DNA of 64,000 nucleotides from Collybiopsis luxurians FD-317 M1 (GCA_000827265.1 KN834830.1:74713-138712), one strand, 5' to 3'. Shown: positions 1 to 11,555, counted from the first letter of the stretch. The notes: a model not told the origin generated them from the sequence alone. A program made the numbers and translations.

Positions 1-670
1 GATGGCGGCAAGCTCATCGGGTCACATATCATTTTAATTGAAAAGATTATTCGGCCGGAGTCCGGTTAATCCGCGTACAACTCGCGTATAACTCGCGTAC
101 AACTTCATTGCTTGAGGAACATTATATTTCGTAGCTGTGTAAAATAACATTGTTTCAATTAAAGTTTACAATTCCGAGTACAAGAATAATGTATTTTACT
201 AGAGTGTTGACAGTAAACAGTAGGATATCCGAGTAAAATTAGAATAACCGAGTAGAAAATAGCCGGTTTGGGTAGGCAATTGAGTAAACAGTACAATTTC
301 GTCCGAAATGCGTGCCCATAATTTTCTGGAATGTCTCTCAGTTTTGGTGGGTTGTTTGGATTTTTTTGGGTCGCTGACCATTTTTCTTTCTCTTCGTTCT
401 GTGCTGTGCCCTCACACACCATCTTTGCTCTCTCAGATCATATACGACGATACGTACTCGTACATTATCCCATCTTTTCCTTAATAATGAAGCAACTTAA
501 TAATGAAACAACGGAATATGAATATACGCAGGTTCGCCTATTTTCCCACGAGTATTGCTTTCGTTTCGTCCGCGACGTTCCCCCAATGCCAACTCAATGC
601 AAAGGCTCCAGACTAGCGTCCCATACCTTTGGTACCGCCCTCCTTGATCATATTTCCCCTCTGAGCTCAT
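1..670. other. Left-edge stretch without a recognisable gene
   Basis: No coding region with family resemblance is seen. Positions 71-105 hold three imperfect copies of a word around CTCGCGTA(C/T)AA. From about 420 onward the sequence resembles the 5' flank of the LCB2 relics further right: the words GCCTATTTTCCCACGA and GTCCCATACCTTTGG recur near 16770 and 22190. This part is therefore probably the degraded upstream flank of the first LCB2 relic. Confidence 0.4.
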
Positions 671-676
671 TCGATT

Positions 677-2234
677 TTGCAGTACACCCGTCATTTGAAA
701 CAGTGGATGGACAAATGTTTCATTCAGCCTTTCCCGGCGCGACTGGTCGACGGCTGGTCGTACTACCAAGAATTTGGACCGTTGCGTGGGGGCTTACCCG
801 CTTCAACCCCCGCTCTATCCATGTCTTCGACCTTTACGACCTCTACAGAGGACATAGTGCTGGCTGAAGACATTGACAGTAGTGACGGGCTCGCTATATT
901 GTTGGAAAGCCCCCGACGTCCGAACAAGCGTACAGGACGGTTCATACAGAATTTGGGCATTGTTTCAGTGAAGAATATCGGCACATTTCTCAGCACAAGC
1001 AGGGCACGCCCATTCCGCGTCATGTCGACCAGGATTACATTCTTCTCTCGACCTATGTTAGCTATCTCGTTCTAATTGTCCCTGGACACTTGAGGCATTC
1101 TGTTGGTAAAAGGTTCAACTCTACACGATACAGGCATCTTATCCCTCGTGATGTGCATTTTTCTATCTCGTCGCCGCCTTCGAATAGGGTAATGCGCCTC
1201 TGAACTCTGATTTTGACTCATTCTACACCCGTTGTTTGAAACAATGAATGGCGCGCAGGTTCGGATGTTCAACATAACGACATGATATGGAGGGAACGAT
1301 GGTGGATTTGCCCGGGCTTTTGGAACTCAAGGAGAAATATAAGGTATACGATCCTTTATCCTTCTTTTGTATCTTCATAACTGAGATTCTATCCAGTTCT
1401 ATCTCTTTGTGGATGTAGCTCATTCCATTGGCGCCATTGGTCCTCATGGACATGGAGTCTGCGACTACTTTGGTGTCGACCTGCGAAAGATCAGATCGAT
1501 GTACTCATGGGAACTTTCACCAAATCTTTCGGTGCTTCTGGAGGGTATATCGCTGGTTCCAAAACTCTCATTGACCGCCTACGCGTCTGCAGCTACTCTG
1601 GTGCCTACGCCGAATCCATCTCCCCTCCTGTGCTCACCCAGATCATTGTCACTATGGCGAGTATCATGAGCGCCGACACCGGTGGAACCATCGTCAACTC
1701 CAATACCCACAAACTCGGACTTCACTCCTCCGCTTCATCCTCCTCCTCGACCATCCAACAAGAAACTCAATACCACCATCCCGGTTCCATTCCCCAATGC
1801 TACCTCCCTCAATAGATCTCCCTCCCCCCTACCCTATCCTCCGGCTCCGAAGGCCAAATGCGACTCCGCAGCCTCTCCTTCAACTCATACCTCCACCGTG
1901 GGCTCAACAAACTCGGGTTTATCACCTACGGCCACCCCTCATCTTCAACCCTGCGAAAATGATCATGTTCCACCGAATGATGAAGGACCGCAAGACGCCG
2001 ATCATCACCGTCGTTGTGGGGTACCCCGCGACGCCGCTCATTGCGTCCAGGGTGCGGTTCTGCGTGAGCGCGAGTCATACGAAGGAGGATATCGATGAGA
2101 TTTTGAGGGCGTGCGATGAGATTGGGGAGGTGTTGGATTTGAAGCATGGGGTTGAGAGGGGGAAGAGGTGGAGTGTGGATGAGGTTTGTAGGCGGGCGGT
2201 GGAGTTGGTGCATATTCCTGGTCATGAGTATTGA
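677..2234 (+). pseudogene. LCB2 relic P1 (serine palmitoyltransferase subunit 2)
   Basis: This is a broken copy of the gene for the catalytic, PLP-binding subunit of serine palmitoyltransferase, which makes 3-ketodihydrosphingosine at the ER. Recognisable pieces are an N-terminal part (YTRHLKQWMDKCF, 680-800), a gap or rearrangement at about 800-1240, SMEGTMVDLPGLLELKEKYK just before an intron at 1342-1395, the PLP-lysine region [17 protein letters not shown] at 1507, and a nearly intact C-terminus (GYPATPL, SHTKEDIDEILRACDEIGE) ending at the TGA at 2234. Several frames are needed, so it cannot encode a full enzyme. It lies directly upstream of kinase copy K1. The family assignment is firm. 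That it is non-functional follows from the frame breaks and the missing middle. Confidence 0.85.
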
Positions 2235-2423
2235 GGGGTGTGTGTTGAGGGACGAGAGCGCTGAGCGTTCTTATTTTGCATGCTGAGGCCTCTTGGATTT
2301 TATTATTTTTTTTTCCCGGAGCGCCCATGGATACGAAATGAACTGGAGAGATGGATGGATGAATGAAAAACAAAAAGATATAGAACTTGAAATGGACCTG
2401 GACCCTTCAATTTCTTTGTGTTA

Positions 2424-2737
2424 ATGCCATTTGTGTTAATGCTAAAATCGTTAATGCTCGCAACGTATACCCGGTATTTTAACGATCGACTTATTGCTTC
2501 TTTTGATTCGCCAGTTCTGGTCAGTGACTGTACCTCGTTTGGCCGTTTCTCGGTTCTATTCTTGAGCCAAAGCTGTTAGTGAATGACAGCTGTACGGGCA
2601 CCGTGATTAGCATTATAGCTCGATATATTATATAATAATGCACGCTCTAGGACCTCAAGGCAATTGAAATTCTTCAGAGCTGTCATACTGCAGTCGTTTT
2701 GTCCACGACATCCACCACTACAACTGTGGACTCCAAA
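2424..2737 (+). promoter_or_regulatory. Shared upstream block of the kinase copies (class I)
   Basis: This block holds repeated TTAATGC words, then CGTATACCCGGTATTTTAACG, a GATTCGCCAGTT..TGGTCAGTGACTG stretch and GAAAGCTGTT. The same order recurs before K2 (about 8500-8650), K4 (about 18320-18500), K5 (about 24000-24180), K6 (about 32220-32410), K7 (about 37745-37945), K9 (about 49130-49320) and K10 (about 55335-55470). Conservation between the decayed LCB2 3' end and the kinase start suggests a promoter or 5' UTR that was duplicated with the gene. No TATA box or start site is identified. Confidence 0.45.
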
Positions 2738-4581
2738 ATGGAATCGCGGTCAACTATCATTACCACCGCAACTGTAGATTTCGAATCGACTGATGAAAGC
2801 ACTAGTATGGATAAGATTTTCCAACGTGCACTCCTGGAATACGAGGCTCAAAAGCAGAATCGGGGTCTGCGGTTTCCTTTGCTTGAGCCGCAAGCAGCCC
2901 AACAGCTGGTAGACCATCTACAATCGGCAAGTCCTTGGCCAAAACCAGATCATTCCCAGAAATGCTGAAGCGGTCAATTTGACATACTAGATCTTGGATT
3001 CTAGACAGCATGGTTTGAATGATCACACAAAGTACTTTAGCATTTTTCGCTATCTCTCAAGAAGGTTTCAAACTTTACCTTCATCACTGATAATTCGAGA
3101 TATCAAACGAGAGGGACCAAACCCAATCGCGGGCGGTGGGTTTGCAGTGAGCGCTATGTTGTCTACGTGGCGTCACAAATTCTGTGCTAATGGACAGCAT
3201 ATAGGACGTATATCTTGGGACCTTGAACGAAAAGCCTGTCGGTCTAAAAGTCCTTCGGCTTTTCCTCGAGCAGAATGTAAAGGATCTTGATAAGATTCGT
3301 AAGGTTGGTCAATTTACTTTACCCTTGAAACAAATTCATAGAAGATCAATTCACGTATCAGGAATTCTGCCACGAAGCATTGATTTGGCGTCAGCTATGC
3401 CATCCCAATATTCTCCCTTTACTCGGCGTCAATATGGATCTCTTCTCTCCATCGTTTTGCCTCATTTCACCTTGGATGGAAAACAGGGATATCATCACAT
3501 TTTTGAAGCAGAATCCGCAGCAGAATCTGCTTTCCATTGTACGTGCACCAAGATTATTCGACATTCGACATGGTAACCTTGGTCACGGTGTTCTGTAGCT
3601 TTGCGACGTTGCAGCGGGTCTGCATTATCTACATTCTAGAGACCCCCCTTTGATTCATGGTGATATACGTGGTGTGCGTTCTCCGCCACCCCAATTAATG
3701 ATTTAAATGCTGAACATAAGCCTGCTTCAGGGTAATATCCTGGTTAAGGATGATCTTCACTGCTGCCTTGCTGACTTTGGTCTAACATTGGTCACTACCA
3801 GCTCACAAGTGTGGTCACTTACGACTTCAAGCACTAGAAAAGGTGCTATGCGCTGGTTGGCACCAGAGTATACTAATGGCTCAGTTCCCAATCACACATC
3901 CAGAGATATATATGCATTTGGTTGCACTGTTGTTGAGGCATGACATTTCTGTTTTTCTCTTACTTCATTCCTAGATTAATTGTTGAGAATATTAGAGAAT
4001 ATACACGAACATTCTCTTACCTCCTTGGAGCGACTCAACGAGTGCTCCGCAGACTTGTAGATTATTATAGAATATTCTAGTACTTATTCATGTAGAGTAT
4101 ATAAGGCCTTCGAGCCCAGGAGAAAATACAAGTTATTCACTATTACTCTGCTGTCTTCGGCTATACCTGATCAACATTAATGTCAGACTTACATCAGGTT
4201 CTGACTCTAGACTTACCCTTTCAGAACTTGACTGAATTTGAGGTTATAGTCAAGTCGAGAAAAGGTGAAAGACCTACAAGGCCCCAAAATGTGTGGTGTC
4301 CAGATGTTATCTGGGATCTTACTACACATTGCTGGGCTCAGAGTGTGGAAGATCATCTCTCAGCAAATGACATCTGTGATATACTGCAGTCTGTTGTCGA
4401 AAGTACTTTTCCCATTGAACTTACCAGTTCTTCCCCCAAACAAACAATGCTTACTGAAGTCACTGGCAAGTTCCCATCTGTTGGAAACAATACTGCTCTG
4501 CCATGTGGACAACCAGAAGCAGAAGGAGTGAAATCAATAAGGGATGATGATGATGATGGCGAGTACCGTGCATACTATTGA
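2738..4581 (+). CDS. K1: TKL-type protein kinase, truncated by in-frame stop before its tail
   Basis: Exons read as 2738-2926, 2991-3146, 3205-3303, 3362-3538, 3599-3673, 3731-3937 and 4198-4581, giving 428 aa. The pre-domain (residues about 15-105) precedes AGGGFA/DVYLGTL. The beta3 Lys in VGLKVLR is about residue 130, followed by HGDIRGGN, ADFGLTL, MRWLAPE and a weakened subdomain XI (EDHLSAND where intact copies have QDRPSANE). The start is the ATG shared with K4 and K6. The first donor is GC (GCAAGT). Intron 6 (donor GCATGA) contains a solo-LTR insertion. Translation stops at TGA 4579-4581 in the linker. Beyond it the frame stays open into a Fungal_trans_2-like tail, so the ancestral product was a fusion of about 1012 aa. 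The KRKR nuclear-signal motif of K4 and K9 is altered here (VKSIRDD). It may be a live short kinase or a young pseudogene. Confidence 0.75.
3981..4176. mobile_element. Solo-LTR-like insertion (196 bp) in intron 6 of K1
   Basis: The element begins TGTTGAGAAT and ends GATCAACA, the TG..CA ends of retroviral-type LTRs. It is flanked by the direct repeat TTAAT (3976-3980 and 4177-4181), a 5-bp target duplication. It contains a TATA-like GTATATAAGG. The other kinase copies have a roughly 50 nt intron here, so the empty site is known from the paralogues. No internal retroelement sequence remains. Confidence 0.8.
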
Positions 4582-4583
4582 CC

Positions 4584-6447
4584 ATCCCCATCAGAAAGTC
4601 TTCCTTCCCAGCTTGGTCTTAGTGATGAAGCAGTACGCCACAGTCATATTTCAAATGTGAGGGAGGATTGGCCCTATCCGGGTGCTCTGTCTCCTCCACC
4701 TGGCTATGAGTCTCATTCTAGTCCTCACCCTGGACCTCCTACTCAGGGTAAGCTGTCTCTGTTCGACATGCTCTGACTAATTTTTTTTTCCTTTTCCAGT
4801 CCTGCATGTGGCTGGCTCTCCCGGTACATCTACGATTGATTTATATACTCCTTCACTTGGATCCCCCCCTCAGGAAGGCCATTTCCCTGGCCCAGACTCT
4901 GATGAGCCTTATTTGCCTATGCTTCCCAATAATACTGGCTTAGTACCTCCGCATTGTAAGCTTCTTTCTATTTATGTCATTCAATGCAAAGACTGAACTC
5001 TTTCTCACCTCTGGCAGGGTACTACCCAACTACTATGCATCCACAACAGTTGCATTTTTTTTACCAAACACGACCACGGCAGCAAGCTCCTCCGCTACTG
5101 CCACAACCACGTCATCGTGTTGCTTCACCATTCCCTCCTGCCCCGACTTCGCCGCAGGTACAGTCTCGTCAGCTTGTGCCGGCGCCTCCGCCAACTGTGG
5201 CCAGCTCATTTGGACATTTGTACACGGCAATCTTTCAAGATCTTCCTGAGACGTCATTCCACTCTGTCAACGATTCCATACCAACTCAGCTCGCTCCCAG
5301 TGGCATCTTAGATGAGCTCTCTATCCACTACTTAACCACAGTTGCCTATCTGCAATATCCATTCACAGATAAGGCCTGTCTCCCTGCAATACTCTTCGGA
5401 GACATTCAGTACAATGATGGATTTGCTCGTCGTGCTGCTCGTCTTTTGGCTTCAGTCCATGTCCAGCGTTCTGCAGCGAGTATTCCACGGTCAATTGAAC
5501 TCACCTCAGTGAAGAAGGGGTATAAAGAGTTACTGGGCATGTTTAGCTTTGCTAAATTGCAATTCGACACCGACGACGCTCTTGCCGCTCTCAATGTCAT
5601 CTCCACCTTTTTGTTCGACGGCGGACGAGGCGACTGGCAACGATGGCTTTATGTTGCGTCTAGCTACTCTGCTCGCATACTCGAGGACCGAACTCGATTT
5701 CTCAATTATCGGGATGCCATTATAAATTGCGGAGACAAGGAACGGTTCATCATCATGACGACTTTCTGGCTCGATGTCCTCGCCTCTGTGACGAGGATGG
5801 AATTGCCCACCTTCCTCGAGGTCATTGACGAGCTGTACAATCCCAATACCCAAAGCGATCTCATCGACGTTTCTAATGACACCACCGATGCATTGTCGAT
5901 GCTGCCAATTATAGGGTGCGAAAACCGCATCGTGTGGGCTATGGCTCAGATATCCTCGCTCTCCTGCTGGAGACAGAGTCGGGAAAAGGAAGGTAGATTG
6001 AGTATTCTCGAACTTAGCCGGAGGGCCAACGACATTGAGGTATATCTCGCTGCACCCAATCCAAGCCTCGAGGCTAGGTCGGAAGCCTTCCGCACTTCCG
6101 CCATCGTGTATCTCCGCACCATCATCCACGGCGATCATCCACTCGTCTTTGAAATTGCCGAAGCAGTAAACGAAGCGATTGGGTCTTTGGAACAGCTTGC
6201 TTCTGCTCCTGAAAGGGCCAGACATTCGGCTGTGTGGACTACTGTTTTTCCGCTTTTTATTTGTGCTGCGCTTACAACTAAAAAGGTTAAGCGAAATAGT
6301 TTGATCAAAACCCTTATTGGTGAGGGTGAGGTGGGCAGTTGCCGGGGCGTTGTTGAGCTTTTACAGGGTCTGAATACGGTAACGAAGAAAACAAAGACTG
6401 TCCCGTGGCGCGCTGCAATTCGGGCGTGCAACATGCTTCTTGTATGA
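4584..6447 (+). CDS. K1 tail: Fungal_trans_2 (transcription-factor-like) domain beyond the stop
   Basis: Downstream of the K1 stop the tail continues in exons to 4747, 4800-4955 and 5018-6447. The last exon is open for over 470 codons. After a Pro/Gln-rich linker, the domain starts near ILDELSIHYLTTVAYLQYP and runs to the terminal NMLLV. Its pattern matches the Fungal_trans_2 family (PF11951-type middle region of Zn2Cys6 regulators), with FWLDVLASVTRMELPTF, MLPIIGCENRIVWAMAQISSL, EAFRTSAIVYLRTIIHGD and FPLFICAALTTK. No Zn2Cys6 cluster is present. It was the C-terminal half of the K1 fusion. It could be expressed alone only from an internal start, for instance the in-frame ATG in the stretch MHPQQLHFFYQ, which is speculative. 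Confidence 0.65.
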
Positions 6448-6734
6448 GCTCCGGGGTAGGAGAAAGACTCATTGTCTATAATAGTTATAAACAACTTTTT
6501 CTGGTTTCCATGTATTTCAAGGCGGAGCCGCTCTGTGGGTACTATGGTAGTTAGGGAACTTGTAATTTTTCGATACTGCTGCAAATACTTACCAGGTTGA
6601 AAATCTCACAGTTGGATTTCATGTATTTCGTTACTTCGTTGTTTCTGCCCGCCTTCTGATACTAATAGTCCACTTGATCAGGTTTCTTCCCTTAGGCCGA
6701 ACTCATTTTGATCAATTTGTAATGTACACCCGTT

Positions 6735-8342
6735 AATTGAGACAACGGAAGGATGAGTGCTTTGCTCAGTCTTTGCCTGGCGCCGCTGGTCGTATTATCA
6801 AGATTTTGGACCATTGTTACCGAACTCAACCAATGCTCAATTCATGAACCGGTGCATTGAACATTTCCTCGCACAACTTTCTTGGTCTTGCATTCATTTG
6901 GGAGAATGTACGGACGCTATCGAAGAAGGTGTGAAGCGCTATGGCGTGTCTTCCCATGTCTCTAGGGTCGAAGTGGTTTTTCTGACTTCCACATGGACCC
7001 AGACTAGTTTGCAAAATTTGTTGGATGAGAATGGAAGCTGCAGTGATCAACTCCATGGGTTTCGCGAGAAGTGTCATGCGAGTTTGGATATCCAAACATA
7101 ACATCAACATGAAGAAACTTGAGGCGCTGTTGAGGGAGGTTATTTATCAGGGATAGTATTGACCTAGGAAGAGGATCATTGTCGTTGAGGGCATGTATAG
7201 TATGGAGGGAATGACGGTGGATTTGCCCGGGCTTTTGGAACTCAAGGAGAAATATAAGGTGTATGATCCTTTATCCTTCTCTTGTACTTATCTCCATCAC
7301 TGAGATTCTATCCAGTTCGATCTTTTTGTCGATGAAGCACATTCCATTGGCGCCATTGGTCCTCATGGACATGGAGTCTGCGACTACTTTGGTGTCGACC
7401 CGCGAACAATCGATGTGCTCATGGGAACTTTGACCAAATCTTTTGGTGCTTCTGGAGGGTATATTGCTGGTTCCAGAACCCTCATCGACCGCCTACGCGT
7501 TTGCAGCTACTCTGGTGCCTACGCCGAATCTATCTCCCCTCCTGTGTTCACTCAGATCATTGCCAGTATGGTGAGTATCACGAGCATCGACACCGGTGGA
7601 ACCATTGTCAACTCCAACACCCACAAATCCGGACTTCACTCTTCCGCTTCATCCTCTTTCTCGACCATCCAACTAGAAATCCAATACCACCATCCCGGTC
7701 CCGTTCCCCAACGCTACCTCCCTCAATGGATCTCCCTCCCCCTACCCTGTCCTCTGGTGCCAAAGGCCTGATGTATCTCCGGCGCCTCTCCTTCAACTCG
7801 TACCACCTCCACTGCAGGCTTGACAAATTCGGGTTCATCACCTACAGCCACCCCTCGCCCATTGTCCCCCTCCTCATTTCCACCCCGTGAAAATTATCAT
7901 GTTCCACCGGATGATGAAGGACCACAAGATACCCATCATCACTGTCATTGTGGGGTACCCCGCGACAGCCGTTTATTTCGTCCGGGGTGAGGTTCTGCAT
8001 GAGCGCGAGTCATACGGAGGATATTGATGAGATTGAGGGCGTGCGATGAGCTGCGGGAGGTGTTTGGATTTGAAGCATGGGGTTGAGAGGGGGAAGAGGT
8101 GGAGTGTGGATGAGTGTAATGCTTAGGTAATCCAAAACATGGAACACGACGGAATTGCACATGTCGAACCAGTTGGGCTACCTGTCCCTTGCTGGGCCTA
8201 AGCTTACACATGCCTATACCCCATTTCTGGGACCATGTTACCCCAGTTCAGCCGGCAAGGAAACCATAGTGGCACCACTCCGCTACAATGAGTTTGTAGG
8301 AAGGCAGTGGAGTTGGTGCATATTCCTGATCATGCGCATTGA
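6735..8342 (+). pseudogene. LCB2 relic P2
   Basis: This is the second broken serine palmitoyltransferase subunit 2 copy, closely similar to P4 at 22103-23824. Pieces include RKDECFAQSLPGAAGR-like sequence at about 6750, the exon VDLPGLLELKEKYK ending at about 7257, [34 protein letters not shown] and [21 protein letters not shown] (7327-7500), and a frame-shifted C-terminal part. The start of the alpha-oxoamine synthase core is scrambled and carries stops. The 3' end is interrupted by a 173-bp insertion at 8115. It precedes the dead kinase copy K2. Confidence 0.85.
8115..8287. mobile_element. 173-bp TGTA..TACA insertion with 5-bp target duplication
   Basis: Compared with the other LCB2 relics (GATGAGGTTTGTAGGAGGGC without a gap), P2 has an extra segment beginning TGTAATGCTTAGG and ending CGCTACA. 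It is flanked by ATGAG on both sides (8110-8114, 8288-8292). TG..CA ends and a 5-bp duplication fit a solo LTR or a small LTR-type non-autonomous element. No coding sequence is present. Confidence 0.75.
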
Positions 8343-8801
8343 GGGGTATGTGTTGAAGGACGAGAGTGAGCGCTCTTGTTTTGCATGCTGAGACCTCTTG
8401 GATTAATTTTTTCCCTGAGGGCCCGTAGATATGAAATGAACTCGAGAGATGGATGGACGAATACAGACCTCGAAATGGACTGGGACTCTTCAATTTCTTT
8501 GTGTTAATGCCATTTGTGTTAATGCTAAAATAGTTAATGTTCGCAACGATTGACTTATTGCTTTTTTTGATTTGCCAGTTTCGGTTAGTGACTGATTCGA
8601 TTTCGGAATGAACGTAAGGTCTTTTTTCAGTGCTATGTTTGAGTGAAAGCGGTTAGTGGGGCTCGCATCATCATTCTGGTCAGTATTTTTGGTTCTAGGA
8701 CCTCATGACATCTTTGCTGATTGAGCTCTTCAACAGCTCAGGGGCATGGCACTGCATTCGCTACGTCCACGATACCCACCACTGCAACTGTGGATTCTGA
8801 A

Positions 8802-9640
8802 ATGCAATCGACTTCGACTATCTTTGCTGCTGAATCTGCGGACTCCGGATCGACTGATCAAAGCACTAGTATCCAGGAAACTTTTCGACGTGCACTTCTA
8901 GAATACGACGCTCACAAGCAAAATCAGAGTCTGCGGTTTCAGTGGCTTGAGCTGCAAACGGCCCAGCAGCTAGTAAACCACCTACAATTGGCGAGTCCTG
9001 GGCCGAACCAGCCAAATGCAGAAGCACTCATTTCACCTACATCTTGCATTCCGGGCAGTATGATTTGAAGGATCGGAAAAAGCACTTTGGCCTTCTTCGC
9101 TATCTCTCACGAAAGTTTCAAAAACTACCTTCATCACGGATAATTTGAGAGATCAAATGAGAGGGACAAAACCCAATCGCAGATGGTGGGTTTGCAGTGA
9201 GTGCAGTTTTGTGCACATAGCGTCGCAAGCTCTGTGCTAAGGACAGCAAACGGGACGTTTGGTGTGGAACCATGAACAAAAAGCCTGTAGGTTTAAAGGA
9301 CCTTCGGCTTTTCCTCCAGCAGGATGAAAACGCTCGTGATAAGATTCGTAAGGTTGGTGAATCTACTTTCTTTACCTGCAAAATGCTCCTACGAGGAGTT
9401 CCATTAATATTTCAGGACTTCTGCCACACTTTAATCTGGTGCCAGCTAGACAATCCAAATATCCTCCCTATGCTCAGCATTAATATGGATCACTTCTCCC
9501 CCTCGTTCTGCCTTGTTTCACCCTGGATGGAACATAAGGACATCATGAGCTTTCTTAAGTCTTCCTATGCTTCCCAATAATACTAGCTTAGTACTTCCCC
9601 AATGTAAGCTTTCTCCTATGTATGCCATGTCAATGAAAGG
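8802..9640 (+). pseudogene. K2: dead kinase copy with internal deletion
   Basis: Exons 1-4 of the kinase module are recognisable (MQSTSTIFAAES..., pre-domain, KPVGLKDLRLFLQQ, ILPMLSINMDHFSPSFCL). Exon 2 has two in-frame TGA codons where paralogues have CGA-type Arg codons. The acceptors of introns 1 and 2 are lost (TAC and ACG instead of AG). At about 9560 the sequence jumps from exon 4 straight to the linker exon that ends LPNNTSLVLPQ and its donor. The catalytic loop, DFG and the rest of the kinase are therefore deleted. It is not functional. Confidence 0.85.
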
Positions 9641-9817
9641 ACCACTTGCATGGTCAAGCACCTTGCTTGCTGCTGACAAAGGCATTTCCACTGTTAGGAT
9701 GAGGAAGCACCCAATGCCACAGCTATTGTTCACAATCTTTGGTGCTACCAAACAAACAATTGTGAACAATCCTTTGGCAACTACCAGTGACCACACTAAG
9801 ATCAAGCAATGTTGCAG

Positions 9818-9868
9818 GCAGTTCCCATTAGGGCTAGCTCTGCTAGCCCTAACATGTGGGAACTGTCT
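9818..9868. repeat. Near-perfect hairpin
   Basis: The arms CAGTTCCCATTAGGGCTAGC and GCTAGCCCT..TGGGAACTG face each other across a 3-base loop. One arm has a small bulge. The hairpin lies inside the long-inverted-repeat element. Confidence 0.7.
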
Positions 9869-9902
9869 GCGACACTGCCAACAAATGGCTCTATTGGGGG
9901 TC

Positions 9903-10002
9903 AGGTAGGTGGTTAGGTGGTTAGATGGTTAGGGTCAGGGGTTAGGCTCGCACCGAAGGCGTGCTGGGGTAGGGGTTAGGGTTAGGTTAGGGTTTAGGGT
10001 AG
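9903..10002 (+). repeat. Interstitial degenerate telomeric repeats (TTAGGG-like)
   Basis: Units such as GGTTAGG, GTTAGGG, TTAGGGT and TTTAGGG follow one another on the + strand, densest at 9972-10000. TTAGGG is the usual fungal telomere repeat. Its presence inside a transposon-like element rather than at a chromosome end is unusual. Confidence 0.7.
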
Positions 10003-10113
10003 TTACATCTGATCTTATCTATTTTAGGGTTGTCTTGACTGGTGCGACCAAAGGATTGTGCACAAACATTCATTTGGTAGCACCAGTCAAATTGTGCACA
10101 ATATCTGTCGCAG

Positions 10114-11550
10114 GGGCTCGAGGAAGTGAAAATGGAAATTAAACATTATGGCTAAGACAAGTAACCATTGAATATTGAATCTATAAAGGAATCAAACTTT
10201 GCTCAGTTTCCTTTCACCCATGCATATAAGTAATGTATCAACTGGTGTTGACATAGACTGCATTATAGCTACAAAATCTCCTGACGAGTACCTTCCGAGA
10301 CTACGACGGCATCGCTAATTAGTAATTACCTAGTTTGTCGATGTTGATGAAGCGTGACCTTTGGACTGATTTGATCCGTACAGCTTCTGCGAGTGAAGTG
10401 GAGTGCAATAGACCTTGCAAGCAAGGTGATGTAAAGTACTCAACTATTTCTCACGCCTGGCATGCACAACCTGGATTAGCGCAATTGATTTTTTTCTTTG
10501 GACTTTTAACAATCACACCTAGTATCATGGCCACGACAACAACAATGACAATGTATACAACCTCAAAACAATAAGCACACATCTATCAAAGGCCATGGAA
10601 GAAAACTGTCAAAGTTCCTTGTCAAACATCACTTTTACTCAGCACACCCTTGAGGATGGGACCACCGTTAGCACTCACACATTAATGACAAAGTTGAGAT
10701 CGCTCATGGAAATCATCTCGCCCTCCAACAAGCTAGAACTAGAAGTGGAAAAGGACAGTAACAAAAGTGTGTATGGCGTCAGGGGATTTTCTAAGAATCA
10801 TATAGCAGAAATAAACGTAGTACAGGGTGGATACATATTACATATGTCGTTGGAAGAGTCGGCAGGGTGGTAAGAGAGGATTTATTTGCATTGACTCTTA
10901 TCTTTAGCCTGGTCTCAGTGTGTGGAAATATATATTGCAACCCAGGTCCTAATTTTTGATTGATGAGTTATTAACAGTACACTGCTCAGTGCTGTATTGT
11001 TTACTCTGATTCACATTTTACACAACTCGTGCACATTATAATTTATAAACCAGACCCTATTCTAGACTATTCTATCCTGCTGTCCAAACATCAGACATGG
11101 GACAAAACATAGTTGAAGCATATGTGGTTGGGAATTGAGGGTGGCATAACAGCATTGAACATTGATTTCAACTGAACTTGATGTTTAAATGTCTGAATGA
11201 CCCTCATTCACTTCACAGCAGTTGCAAAAGATTTTCACACTCAAAATGCGACGATCTCGGGGTAACTGCAATCAGCTTTTCTCAGAGAAACGACCAATCA
11301 GTCACTCTATAGCAGTTTGTGTAAACTGAATAGACCTCAAATAGCAACAATCTCAAGGTACCGGCAATCGGATCCATCACTGGTACATGACAAAGCAACT
11401 GCCTAAGGAGTCCAAGTGTTTTTTCGGACTCTGGCTTCTTTATTTTGCTTGCTGAAAAAGATAATGTAAGTAAGGTTTTTTGCTACTTCCGTGGTGGATG
11501 TCAAACTACCAAGCATAAGCTGGCCAGCAAAATGAAACTTTTCATACTAT
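10114..11550. other. AT-rich stretch with one unassigned small ORF
   Basis: The only open frame of note is + strand 10595-10873 (92 codons, ATG to TAA), with a soluble, mixed-charge sequence that matches no family I recognise. It has no clear promoter or neighbouring exon. The rest shows no coding pattern. The block has no counterpart in the other array units, so it looks like foreign sequence inserted between K2 and K3. Confidence 0.3.
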
Positions 11551-11555
11551 ACATC

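Larger units (their letters stand above)
9712..10113. mobile_element. Long-inverted-repeat element with interior telomere-like repeats
   Basis: The left arm at about 9719-9777 (CACAATCTTTGGTGCTACC .. ACAATCCTTTGG) is the imperfect reverse complement of 10048-10110 (CCAAAGGATTGTGCACAAA .. TTTGGTAGCACCAG). Between them lie a 51-bp hairpin (9818-9868) and G-rich TTAGGG-like repeats (9903-10002). There is no open reading frame. The structure fits a foldback or MITE-type non-autonomous DNA transposon. Its exact ends and target duplication are not resolved. Confidence 0.6.

Noticed and set aside
4563..4594. A micro-intron that would remove the K1 stop codon (GTACCG...CATCAG)
   Set aside because: It would be only 32 nt, shorter than any other intron here (45-65 nt), and its removal would shift the frame away from the open tail.
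5530..6225. A 231-codon - strand open frame opposite the K1 tail
   Set aside because: It is a shadow of the Fungal_trans_2 frame with no independent motif. The + strand paralogues confirm the coding strand.
10335..10873. Two small open frames (79 and 92 codons) as genes
   Set aside because: No recognisable domain, no splice continuation and no paralogue. Mentioned only as part of the AT-rich stretch.
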